Positions 6,176 to 13,571 of a DNA stretch of 27,774 bases are shown here, in pieces. The translations under genes were made by a program, and so were the position numbers. Every line of letters begins with the position of its first letter. The stretch's first letter is position 1. The stretch is from UBA668 sp041178405 (lineage in GTDB: Bacteria > Actinomycetota > Acidimicrobiia > Acidimicrobiales > Ilumatobacteraceae): the NCBI GenBank assembly GCA_041178405.1, contig JBEGVK010000113.1, forward strand, positions 1 through 27,774, read 5' to 3'. The notes beneath the pieces were generated by a model. The model worked only from the letters and a program-made list of their open reading frames with translations, did not search any database and was not told the DNA's origin.

Positions 6176-8403
6176 CCGGCAGGTGTGTGGCGCGGCGCTG
6201 CCGGCCACTCTGTCCAGGGGGCGAGCCGCAGGATCGCCCGCCGCCTGCGGCTGAGCAGCGGGCGGCATCCCGACACGATCCGCGACGAGAGTTCCTCGCA
6301 CCGCTCGAGTTCGTGGGCCGTCGGCTCGTGGGCCGAGTAGGCGACACGGCCCACGAGCGACGCAAGTGCGTCGAGGTCGCGGCGGCCGATGGCGACGCGA
6401 CTGCCCGCGGCTGCGGCAAACTCGCGGGGCGTCAGACCGGAGGCCGGTCCGCCGCCTGCCCACTCTGCGAATCGAGTGGCGCGATGCCAGGCGAGCAGGG
6501 CTCGGGTCCGGGCACCGGCTGTGGCGCGGCGCCGCCGGGCAATGCTCGACACTGCCGACGTCCCAAGCCATGTCCATGCGCCGACGGCCAGGACGGCTGC
6601 GAGCCACCACGCCGGTGCTCCATCGTCGTCGGCGGGCGCCGTCGGCGCCGTCGTTGCCGAGGGAACTGACGTCGCCGGCGCTGTCGGGGTGGTGGTCGTC
6701 GGCGCGCCCGGTGCCGTCGTGGTCGAGGTCGTGCTCGTCGATGCTGAGCCGGGTTGCTCGCCGGTGTCCTGTTCCGGGCTGATGCCGAGGTAGGCGGCGG
6801 CATCGGGACTGCCACGGCCGGGCGTCGGCTCGAACGGCACCCATCCGATGCCGTTGAACCACACCTCGGGCCACGCGTGAGCATGCCGGCCGAACACCTC
6901 AAAGGTCCCGGCTGCGACCCTGTCGCCCGGGGTGAACCCGACAGCCACGCGGGCTGGGAGTCCGAGGATGCGCGCCATGACTGCAAAGGTGCCGGCGAAC
7001 TGCTGGCAGAATCCGCGCCGCGCGTCGAGGAACGCCTCGATCGCCCGGGCACTGTTGCTGAAGTCGACGTCCGTCGTGTACTCGAACTCGGTGCGGAACC
7101 ACTGCTGAAGGGCGAGGGCCGCGTCGAAGTCGCTCGAGGCAGTGGCGGTGACCTCGACGGCAAGGTCGGCGATGCGCTGCCCGACATTCGAGGGCAGCGC
7201 CAGATAGTCGGGGTCGGGTGCAGGACTGGCGGACACCTCGCGGAGCATCTCGGGCGAGAGTTCGGCGACCAGGGAGACCACGTCGATGACCGTGTCCTCG
7301 GTGAGGCCGCGTCCCGGCATGATGGCGCTCTCGCTGTCGGGGGCCCAGAAGACATCCCGATCGGAGTCGGCATCGACTGGACGGTAGGCAGCAGGAATCA
7401 TCGGTCCACGAAGCGACGCAATGGTGATCCGCTGCCTCGACTCGCGAGTTCGAGTCGAACGATCGCCGGCAGGTCCCTCGAACTCCTCGAGGTCCTCGGC
7501 GGGCGGGTTCCATGCTGTGCCGTCGAACGTCGGCAGCGAGAGAAGCCGCCAGTAGTGCGGACCATCAGAGGCTTCGACGGTGAACAGCAACCGTCCGCTG
7601 GAATCGGTGAGCGTCGAGCGGATGTCGACGAGTGGGCTGACGACCTCGGTGATGTTCGAGGCACCCGTCCGCGTGTCGATCAGCGGTTGGTCGCCTGCGC
7701 CGGGAAGCCGGGGAGCGGCAACTGCGCCGATTGCTGCGGCAATCAGCGCAATGGCAGCGAGCCGGGGCACCACGCGTGCCAGCGGAGTCGGGCGATTGCC
7801 GAGCCACTGCGATTCGCGTCGCCGGTCGCGGGCGCGGAGCACGCCGACAGTGAGAATCGCCGATGCGGTCCAGCTGAGCGCGAGTCCCACGCGCCAGAGA
7901 GGGGTGCCCACTGCGGCGACGACAACGAACATCGCCCCGTGCGGCACCACGGCCTCTGAGTGGCCTCCTGCGCGGAATGCGAAGGTGTCGGAGAGCACGA
8001 CGATGACAACCATCGCAGTCGCGGCAGCGATGGCGAACGGGCTGGCAGAGGGAACCGGAGCGACGGCGGTGGGAAACAGGTCGATCACGGTGCGCATGTC
8101 CGCTGCGAACGCACTGACTGTTGAGGAGTCGGGAATGAGACCCGAGGCGCTGGCGCGGTAGTACGCAATGGAAACCATCCAGAGACCGGCCGACAGCGTG
8201 ACCGGCACTGCCGCCCAGCCGGGGAGTCGTACCGCTCGCAGTACGAGCGCCACGGCGTGTGTCGCGAGCGCAACGAGCAGGAGCGGTCGCAGGTACTGCC
8301 AGTCGGCGAACGCCCTGCCGGCGGTGATGGCGGTGACGGTCGTGGTGGCCGCGAGCGCGACGGTGGCCCAGAGATCGATGGGCTGCAGGCGCCGGGAACT
8401 CAT
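6172..8403 (-). CDS. Transglutaminase-like membrane protein (TgpA family)
   Basis: Polytopic membrane protein of 743 residues. About six hydrophobic segments lie between residues 10 and 232, then a TgpA-specific extracytoplasmic region and a transglutaminase core. The probable catalytic residues are Cys466 in RRGFCQQFAG, His509 in RHAHAWPEVW and an acidic residue in WVPFEPTP (Glu525). A Ser/Thr/Pro-rich linker at about 555-590 leads to a final helix at about 598-620 and a cytosolic Arg-rich domain resembling DUF4129. It could crosslink or cleave cell-envelope proteins; the substrate is unknown. ATG 8403 overlaps the DUF58 stop by 4 bases. MoxR, DUF58 and transglutaminase genes commonly form one operon, and all three are adjacent here. 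Confidence 0.93.
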   Translation of the reverse strand: MSSRRLQPIDLWATVALAATTTVTAITAGRAFADWQYLRPLLLVALATHAVALVLRAVRLPGWAAVPVTLSAGLWMVSIAYYRASASGLIPDSSTVSAFAADMRTVIDLFPTAVAPVPSASPFAIAAATAMVVIVVLSDTFAFRAGGHSEAVVPHGAMFVVVAAVGTPLWRVGLALSWTASAILTVGVLRARDRRRESQWLGNRPTPLARVVPRLAAIALIAAAIGAVAAPRLPGAGDQPLIDTRTGASNITEVVSPLVDIRSTLTDSSGRLLFTVEASDGPHYWRLLSLPTFDGTAWNPPAEDLEEFEGPAGDRSTRTRESRQRITIASLRGPMIPAAYRPVDADSDRDVFWAPDSESAIMPGRGLTEDTVIDVVSLVAELSPEMLREVSASPAPDPDYLALPSNVGQRIADLAVEVTATASSDFDAALALQQWFRTEFEYTTDVDFSNSARAIEAFLDARRGFCQQFAGTFAVMARILGLPARVAVGFTPGDRVAAGTFEVFGRHAHAWPEVWFNGIGWVPFEPTPGRGSPDAAAYLGISPEQDTGEQPGSASTSTTSTTTAPGAPTTTTPTAPATSVPSATTAPTAPADDDGAPAWWLAAVLAVGAWTWLGTSAVSSIARRRRATAGARTRALLAWHRATRFAEWAGGGPASGLTPREFAAAAGSRVAIGRRDLDALASLVGRVAYSAHEPTAHELERCEELSSRIVSGCRPLLSRRRRAILRLAPWTEWPAAPRHTPAG

Positions 8404-9578
8404 GCCGGCGCCTCGATGAGTCGTCGCCAGCCGTCGGCGAACGAGTCGAGCGACTGTGCGCCGACGGTCCACGATCCGGCTGGACGGAAGAAGTGCGACG
8501 CGCCGGCGTCAGTGAGTGTGCCTGCGGCTGCTGCATGGACGACCACCACAGTGTCGTCCGGGGCCGTGCGCATCGACTCGACCATCGAGCACCCTGCGTC
8601 GAGCGATGCGCAGACCAGCACGATCAGGCCGAGGCCGTCGTCGGCTCCGGTGAGCGCCCGTGGGTCGAGGTGTCCGTCGCCGGGCATGACCGTTGCGAGT
8701 CCGCGCAGTGCGTCGCGTGTGATGTCCCGTCCGGTGATGTCGAGTCCAGGCGACAGCAGGTGCGTGGCGACGCCGGCACTGCACGCCGCCGCGACGACGC
8801 TCGCCGTGATGCCGACCGCGAGCTCGAACCGCTCGGCGGCCTCGGAGTCGCCCGGTGACGTGAAGCCTGGATCGCTCGCGAGGAGCGCAACGGTGCAGCG
8901 CCGGAGCCGCTCGGCTTCGCGCTCGGTGACAATGAGGGAGTCGGCGCGGGCGGACGCCTTCCAGTTGATCCGTCGGGTGTCGTCGCCGGGCACGTAGTCA
9001 CGCTGAGAGTGGAACTCGGTGCCCGAGCGGCCGAGCGCGCGAGATGCAAGGTGCTGTGAGAGCGGCCCGCCGCGTCCCGGCTCGGGCATCGAGACCGTCA
9101 CGTGACGCGGCACGACGACGACCTCGGCCGTGCCGGGCACGTCGACGAGACGTCGGGAGATCGCGAACGGGTCGGATTGCTCTGCGACGAGCGGGCCGAT
9201 CTCCACGAGTCCCCTGCGGTCGGTGGGTACCCTGTAGGCAGCGGTCGCAGTGCTTCCTCGCCGCAGCGAGTCGACCTGCATCGTCGCGCCGCCATCGCCA
9301 ACTGACTCCCACAATCGCAGTGCCGGGCTACGGCGAGACCCTCGATTCTCGATCGACAATTCGACTCGCATCGCCTCCCCGACGGCCACCAGCGGGGGGT
9401 CGACGCGGCGAGTAGCGATGAGTTCGGGCATCGGCAGTCGGGTGGCGAGCACTCCGAGCACGGCTGTCGTGCCGAGTGCGGCGCCGACGACGTAGAGCTC
9501 GATGAGTCCGAAGAGGCGCCCTCCGCCGACCGCACCGACTGCCGCAGCGACCGCCGCCCAGCCGTGACGCGTGAGCAT
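8400..9578 (-). CDS. DUF58 domain-containing protein
   Basis: Membrane-anchored DUF58 protein of 392 residues, the usual partner of MoxR ATPases. Two N-terminal hydrophobic helices (about 7-45) precede a beta-rich region. The DUF58 signature is at about 187-211: GTEFHSQRDYVPGDD followed by RRINWKASAR. The C-terminal half (about 225-390) has a von-Willebrand-A-like alternation of hydrophobic strands but no complete MIDAS motif that I can see. It probably acts as substrate or scaffold for MoxR and links it to the transglutaminase. The ATG directly follows the MoxR stop codon (TGAATG), and its own stop overlaps the next start, so all three are translationally coupled. Confidence 0.93.
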   Translation of the reverse strand: MLTRHGWAAVAAAVGAVGGGRLFGLIELYVVGAALGTTAVLGVLATRLPMPELIATRRVDPPLVAVGEAMRVELSIENRGSRRSPALRLWESVGDGGATMQVDSLRRGSTATAAYRVPTDRRGLVEIGPLVAEQSDPFAISRRLVDVPGTAEVVVVPRHVTVSMPEPGRGGPLSQHLASRALGRSGTEFHSQRDYVPGDDTRRINWKASARADSLIVTEREAERLRRCTVALLASDPGFTSPGDSEAAERFELAVGITASVVAAACSAGVATHLLSPGLDITGRDITRDALRGLATVMPGDGHLDPRALTGADDGLGLIVLVCASLDAGCSMVESMRTAPDDTVVVVHAAAAGTLTDAGASHFFRPAGSWTVGAQSLDSFADGWRRLIEAPA

Positions 9579-10541
9579 TCAGCTGACCGCCGGCACCGGC
9601 ACCGACGCGATGACGTCGTCCACGATGCGGATGCCGTCGATGCCTCGCCCCGCAGCCTCGGAGCTCAGCACGAGACGGTGCGCCAGTACCGGTCCGGCCA
9701 CTGCCTTCACGTCGTCGGGCAGCACGTAGTCGCGACCGCGTGTTGCTGCCCACGATCGCGATGCGCGAGCGAGCTGCAGCGTGGCGCGTGGCGACAGGCC
9801 GAGCGTGACCCCTGGGTGGCGGCGCGATGCCTCGGAGATGTCGACGAGGTACGACTTCACTGCGTCGGCGAGGTGAACGGTGCGGACCGCCTCTCTCATT
9901 CGCACGATGTCGGCCGCAGAGACGACGGGGCGCAGCGACGCCATCGGATCGGCCGCTGCACGGGAGTCGAGGATCTCGATCTCGGCGGCCCTCGACGGGT
10001 AGCCGAGCGACAATCGCATCAAGAATCGGTCGAGTTGGCTCTCGGGCAACCGGTAGGTGCCGTCCTGCTCGACCGGGTTCTGCGTGGCGGCCACCATGAA
10101 CGGGGAGGGGAGCGCATATGAGACACCGTCCGCCGTCACCTGTCGTTCCTCCATTGCCTCGAGGAGGGCGGACTGCGTCTTTGGCGAGGCGCGATTGATC
10201 TCGTCGGCGAGCACGATGTTGGCGAACAGCGGCCCGGGCTGGAAGGCGAACGTCTCGGTGGCTCGCTGGAAGACGCTGACGCCGACGAGGTCGGTGGGCA
10301 GCAGGTCGGGGGTGAACTGCACTCGCTTCCACGAGCAGTCGATCGAGGTAGCGAGGGCCCTGGCAAGGCTGGTCTTGCCGACGCCGGGCACGTCCTCGAT
10401 GAGGAGATGCCCCTCGGCGAGAAGGCAGGTGACGGCAAGCTCGATCGCATCGTGCTTGCCATGGAGCACGAGGGCGATGTTGCCGACGATGCGGTCGACA
10501 TAGTCGGCGAACGTGGTCGGTCGGTGGGGGGAGTCGGCCAT
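9579..10541 (-). CDS. MoxR-family AAA+ ATPase
   Basis: AAA+ ATPase of 320 residues acting as a chaperone-like remodeller. Walker A is IEDVPGVGKTSLA at 48-60 and Walker B is VLADEINRASPKTQ at about 110-123, with EAMEERQV following. Sensor 1 is within MVAATQNPVEQDGTY and the lid domain covers about 215-320. These are the standard MoxR motifs. ATG 10541 is chosen because the protein then begins shortly before the conserved domain and because a TACCCT -10 motif ends 6 bases upstream, suggesting leaderless initiation; an in-frame extension upstream has no MoxR character. First gene of the MoxR-DUF58-transglutaminase operon, divergent from the ROK-family gene across 100 bases. Confidence 0.95.
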   Translation of the reverse strand: MADSPHRPTTFADYVDRIVGNIALVLHGKHDAIELAVTCLLAEGHLLIEDVPGVGKTSLARALATSIDCSWKRVQFTPDLLPTDLVGVSVFQRATETFAFQPGPLFANIVLADEINRASPKTQSALLEAMEERQVTADGVSYALPSPFMVAATQNPVEQDGTYRLPESQLDRFLMRLSLGYPSRAAEIEILDSRAAADPMASLRPVVSAADIVRMREAVRTVHLADAVKSYLVDISEASRRHPGVTLGLSPRATLQLARASRSWAATRGRDYVLPDDVKAVAGPVLAHRLVLSSEAAGRGIDGIRIVDDVIASVPVPAVS

Positions 10542-10547
10542 GGGCAG

Positions 10548-10553
10548 AGGGTA
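10548..10553 (-). promoter_or_regulatory. Putative -10 element of the moxR operon
   Basis: On the minus strand TACCCT (TANNNT class) ends 6 bases before ATG 10541, so the transcript would start at or next to the start codon. There is no Shine-Dalgarno between motif and start. Motif-based inference. Confidence 0.45.
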
Positions 10554-10628
10554 ACCGTGCACGTCAGCGCATGCGTCGGCAGGCACCCGATCCGCCGGCA
10601 GTGGACGCTGGTCGCGGGGAGGGCGCGC

Positions 10629-10634
10629 TACGGT
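10629..10634 (+). promoter_or_regulatory. Putative -10 element of the ROK-family gene
   Basis: TACGGT ends exactly 7 bases before ATG 10642, the same geometry as at 3210-3215 and 11500-11505. A transcript from it would be leaderless. No convincing -35 element is seen. Confidence 0.45.
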
Positions 10635-10641
10635 CGCCGCC

Positions 10642-11502
10642 ATGTCGGAGTGCTTCCTGTCGATCGATGTCGGCAACTCGAAGCTGAGCGCCGCTGTCGT
10701 CGACCAGCACGGCGAGATCCTCATCCGAGACCGAGTTCCCACGCCGGCACGTGACGTCTGGCCGACCCTCTCGCGGCTCGTCAAGCGGGTCATGGCGGCT
10801 GCGCCGACGCAGCCGATCGGATGCGGGGTCGGTGTGAGCGGGCCCATCGACTCGACCGCGGGCACGATCTCGCCGCTGCACATGCCGTCGCTCGTCGATG
10901 TGCCGCTCCAGGCGATGGTGGAGGAACTCACCGAGATGCCAACGGTCGTCGATCACAGCGCCAAGGCCGTGGCGCTGGGTGAGGCGTGGCGCGGTGCTGC
11001 GGTTGGCGAGTCGAACTTCGTCACGGTCGTGCTCGGGTCGGCTGTCACCGGGGGCATCGTCATTGGCGGGAAGTTGCTCAGTGGTCGGCTCGGCAACGCC
11101 GGCGCGATCGGCCATGTGATTGTCGAGGTCGGCGGCCGTCCATGCGCCTGTGGCGCGCATGGTTGTCTCGAGGCGTATTGCGGCGGTGCGGCGCTCGAGG
11201 CGGAGACAGGACGTCCGCCACAGCGTGCGCCGCAGGCAATCGTCGAGCGGACCGGCATCCTCGTCGGCCGGGCCCTGGCATCGGTCGGCGCGGTCTGCGA
11301 CCTCCGCCTCGGCGTGATCGGCGGGGCAGTGGCTCTCGGATTCGGCGACGCGTTCTTCTCTGCGGTGCAGCAGGAGGTCGACCAGCGCGCCAAGCTCAGC
11401 TTCACCTCCGAGTTCAGGGTGGTTCCGTCGCGCCTCGGCCTGATTGCGCCGCTCGTAGGGGCTGCAGCACTCGCTCGGCACGCCGTGGGCGCGGCGCGGT
11501 AG
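10642..11502 (+). CDS. ROK-family protein with atypical active site
   Basis: Sugar-kinase-fold protein of the ROK family, 286 residues. Family marks present are the N-terminal phosphate-binding SIDVGNSKLSAAVVD, the GVGVSGPID block, and the zinc motif with His158, Cys168, Cys170 and Cys175 in PCACGAHGCLEAY. Residues expected to bind sugar and catalyse are changed. The usual E-N-D-x-N block before AALGE reads D104-H-S-A-K108, so the catalytic Asp maps to Ser106. The Glu of GEIGH is Ala155. The second glycine-rich loop reads LGSAVTGG. It may act on an unusual substrate, or be a non-catalytic sensor, though no DNA-binding domain is present. It has its own TANNNT promoter motif, and its stop codon is part of the next gene's -10 motif. 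Confidence 0.85.
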   Translation: MSECFLSIDVGNSKLSAAVVDQHGEILIRDRVPTPARDVWPTLSRLVKRVMAAAPTQPIGCGVGVSGPIDSTAGTISPLHMPSLVDVPLQAMVEELTEMPTVVDHSAKAVALGEAWRGAAVGESNFVTVVLGSAVTGGIVIGGKLLSGRLGNAGAIGHVIVEVGGRPCACGAHGCLEAYCGGAALEAETGRPPQRAPQAIVERTGILVGRALASVGAVCDLRLGVIGGAVALGFGDAFFSAVQQEVDQRAKLSFTSEFRVVPSRLGLIAPLVGAAALARHAVGAAR

Positions 11503-11505
11503 CGT
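11500..11505 (+). promoter_or_regulatory. Putative -10 element overlapping a stop codon, for the acyl-CoA dehydrogenase gene
   Basis: TAGCGT contains the TAG stop of the ROK-family gene (11500-11502) and ends 7 bases before ATG 11513. The gap CAGCGCA has no Shine-Dalgarno. The acyl-CoA dehydrogenase could therefore be expressed from its own leaderless transcript even though only 10 bases separate the genes. Confidence 0.42.
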
Positions 11506-11512
11506 CAGCGCA

Positions 11513-12736
11513 ATGCGACCTGAGTACTCCCCGGAGGCCGAGCGGTACCGCGCAGAAGTGCGCTCGTTCCTCAGAGCATCCCTACCGCCCGGCTGGGGAG
11601 GGATCGGCCAGCTCGACGGCGACGAGCTGACTGCCTTCGTCGACGAATGGCGCGTCGTGCTCGCCAAGGGCGGCTACCTCGCGCCGGGCTGGCCGGTCGA
11701 GTATGGCGGCGGCGGTTTGTCGGCGCTCGAGCAGGTGATCATCGCCGAGGAATTCGCAACGGCCGGCGTGCCGATGGGCGGCCCGAACGATGTCTTCGGC
11801 ATCCAGATGCTCGGGAACACGTTGCTGCGCTGGGGCTCCGACGAGCAGAAGGCCGCCTACCTGCCGAGGATCCTGTCGGGCGAGGATCGCTGGTGCCAGG
11901 GCTACAGCGAGCCGAACGCCGGCAGCGACCTCGCCAATCTCGGCCTGCGCGGCATCCTCGACGGCGACCAGTGGGTGCTCAACGGGCAGAAGATCTGGAC
12001 CTCCGCAGGCCATCTCGCAGACCACATCTTCACACTGGTCCGCACCGATCCCGACGCTCCCCGACACAAGGGGATCAGCTTCATGCTCGTCGACATGCGC
12101 CAGCCGGGCATCGAGGTACGACCCATCCGAATGCTGAGCGGTGAGAGCGAGTTCAACGAGGTCTTCTACACCGACGCCACGGTGCCGGCCGACGACATCG
12201 TTGGCGGACTGAACAACGGCTGGGCGGTGGCGATGACGCTCCTGGGATACGAACGCGGAGAGGCGGCCGCCACCAGCCCTATCCGCTTCCAGGCCGAGGT
12301 CGACCGACTCCTGCTGCTGGCCAAGGAGCGCGGCCGTGACCGCGATCCGATCATCCGGCAGCGTCTCGCCGATGCATACGCCCGAGTGCAGATCATGCGG
12401 TACAACGGACTCCGGGTGCTGACGCAATTCCTCGCCGGCCACGAGCCGGGCCCGGACAGCGCCATCAGCAAGCTGTACTGGAGCGAGTACCACAAGGTCG
12501 TCACCGAGCTGGCGGTCGACATCATCGGACTCGATGCGCTCGTGCCCACGGGGCGCCGTCCGTCGTCCGCCTTCTCCACCGACGATGCAGGTGCACCCAA
12601 CAGCACCTGGAGCTGGGTCGGCACGTTCCTCAACGCCCGTGCCGGCACGATCTACGCCGGCTCGTCGCAGATCCAGCGCAACATCATCGGTGAGATGGTG
12701 CTGCGCCTGCCGAAGGAGCCGCAGGCCACCCGGTAG
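11513..12736 (+). CDS. Acyl-CoA dehydrogenase (FadE-type)
   Basis: FAD-dependent acyl-CoA dehydrogenase, 407 residues, which desaturates an acyl-CoA thioester at the alpha-beta bond. Visible are the N-terminal helical region with GGYLAPGWPVEYGGGG, the FAD-contacting CQGYSEPNAGSDLA at about 128-141, VLNGQKIWTSAG at 155-166, and the C-terminal FAD/dimer motif IYAGSSQIQRNIIGE. The glutamate found before GT in medium-chain enzymes is Ala here (IYAG). The probable catalytic base is Glu247 in LLGYERGE, the helix-G position used by isovaleryl/long-chain enzymes and by some mycobacterial steroid-side-chain FadE subunits. The substrate is unknown; no partner subunit gene or other beta-oxidation gene is nearby. 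ATG 11513 fits the length and the TANNNT spacing. Confidence 0.95.
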   Translation: MRPEYSPEAERYRAEVRSFLRASLPPGWGGIGQLDGDELTAFVDEWRVVLAKGGYLAPGWPVEYGGGGLSALEQVIIAEEFATAGVPMGGPNDVFGIQMLGNTLLRWGSDEQKAAYLPRILSGEDRWCQGYSEPNAGSDLANLGLRGILDGDQWVLNGQKIWTSAGHLADHIFTLVRTDPDAPRHKGISFMLVDMRQPGIEVRPIRMLSGESEFNEVFYTDATVPADDIVGGLNNGWAVAMTLLGYERGEAAATSPIRFQAEVDRLLLLAKERGRDRDPIIRQRLADAYARVQIMRYNGLRVLTQFLAGHEPGPDSAISKLYWSEYHKVVTELAVDIIGLDALVPTGRRPSSAFSTDDAGAPNSTWSWVGTFLNARAGTIYAGSSQIQRNIIGEMVLRLPKEPQATR

Positions 12737-12750
12737 GCCTGCAGTCGACG

Positions 12751-13008
12751 ATGGGAGCAGTCCGGTCTGCGGTCACGGTGGTGCGCGCAGTCGTCGTGCA
12801 TCCGTCGCTGTGGGCCACTGCTGTGCGCCAGTGGAGGCGCACCACGCCGCACGGATGGTGGCGTCGGCGGCCCTTCCTGCCGGTGCCGTCGGGCGGCTAT
12901 CTGACGTTTCGGCTGGTCACGCAGTACGGCGCCGACGATCACCCGGTCGTCGTCGACGATGTGCTGAACTACCTCGCATGGTGCAAGCGCAACGACGGGG
13001 TCCGCTGA
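12751..13008 (+). CDS. Small conserved-looking protein, function unknown
   Basis: An 85-residue protein I cannot assign. It has a slightly hydrophobic N-terminus (VRSAVTVVRAVVVHPSLW), a basic Trp-rich middle with RRTTPHGWWRRRPFLPVP, and a compact C-terminal half with YLTFRLVTQYG and DDVLNYLAWCKRND. The N-terminal helix could lie at or span a membrane; the rest looks cytosolic. The frame has biased third-position G/C, starts 14 bases after the dehydrogenase stop and runs in the same direction, supporting a real gene in that operon. No catalytic motif is apparent. Confidence 0.7.
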   Translation: MGAVRSAVTVVRAVVVHPSLWATAVRQWRRTTPHGWWRRRPFLPVPSGGYLTFRLVTQYGADDHPVVVDDVLNYLAWCKRNDGVR

Positions 13009-13073
13009 TGCGCCGGTGCCAGCCCAGTCCATCGCAGAGTCATCGCCTCGCCGGGCCAGCGAGGTAGGGGCAG

Positions 13074-13571
13074 ATGAGAGCCGCGCTCGTGCTGAACGCC
13101 ACCTACGAGCCGCTCTCCGTGGTGCCCGCCCGTCGTGCTGCGTGCCTCGTGCTCGCCGACAAGGCCGACCTCGTGGCCGATGACGGCACCGAACTGCGAT
13201 CTGCCCGTCTCATCGTGATGAGCCCATCGGTGATCCGCCTGCGCTACCAGGTGCGGGTGCCCTACCACCGTCGCACGTCACTGTCGCGGCGGGCCGTGTT
13301 TGCCCGCGACGACCACCGTTGCCAGTACTGCGGGGGATTTGCCGATTCGATCGACCATGTCGTGCCGCGGTCGCGGGGCGGTCAGCACACTTGGGAGAAC
13401 GTGGCGGCGGCGTGCAGGCCGTGCAATCTGCGCAAGCGCGACCGCACCCCCGCCGAGGCGGGAATGAACCTCAGCAAGCCGCCGCGTGCGCCACGGGGTG
13501 AGGCATGGATAGCGGTCTCGGTGGCGAGGGTTCCGGAGGAATGGAAGCCGTACCTCGCACTCGCGAGTTGA
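13074..13571 (+). CDS. HNH endonuclease family protein
   Basis: HNH nuclease of 165 residues. The first half (1-70) is a conserved actinobacterial-type N-terminal region starting VLNATYEPLSVVPARRA. The HNH core follows: the zinc pair C83-x2-C86, catalytic DHVVPRSRGG with D94-H95, N109 in TWENVAAACRPCN, and the second zinc pair C114-x2-C117, ending with a KRDRTPAEAGMNL stretch. This arrangement is common for single-domain chromosomal HNH proteins of unknown cellular role; there is no methyltransferase or phage gene beside it. ATG 13074 has a purine-rich AGGTAGGGG stretch shortly upstream. The lipoate-ligase-like gene overlaps its 3' end. Confidence 0.93.
   Translation: MRAALVLNATYEPLSVVPARRAACLVLADKADLVADDGTELRSARLIVMSPSVIRLRYQVRVPYHRRTSLSRRAVFARDDHRCQYCGGFADSIDHVVPRSRGGQHTWENVAAACRPCNLRKRDRTPAEAGMNLSKPPRAPRGEAWIAVSVARVPEEWKPYLALAS

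Noticed and set aside
13008..13067. 19-codon frame overlapping the stop of the 85-residue gene
   Set aside because: Too short, no conserved features; the overlap with a stop codon alone is not enough.
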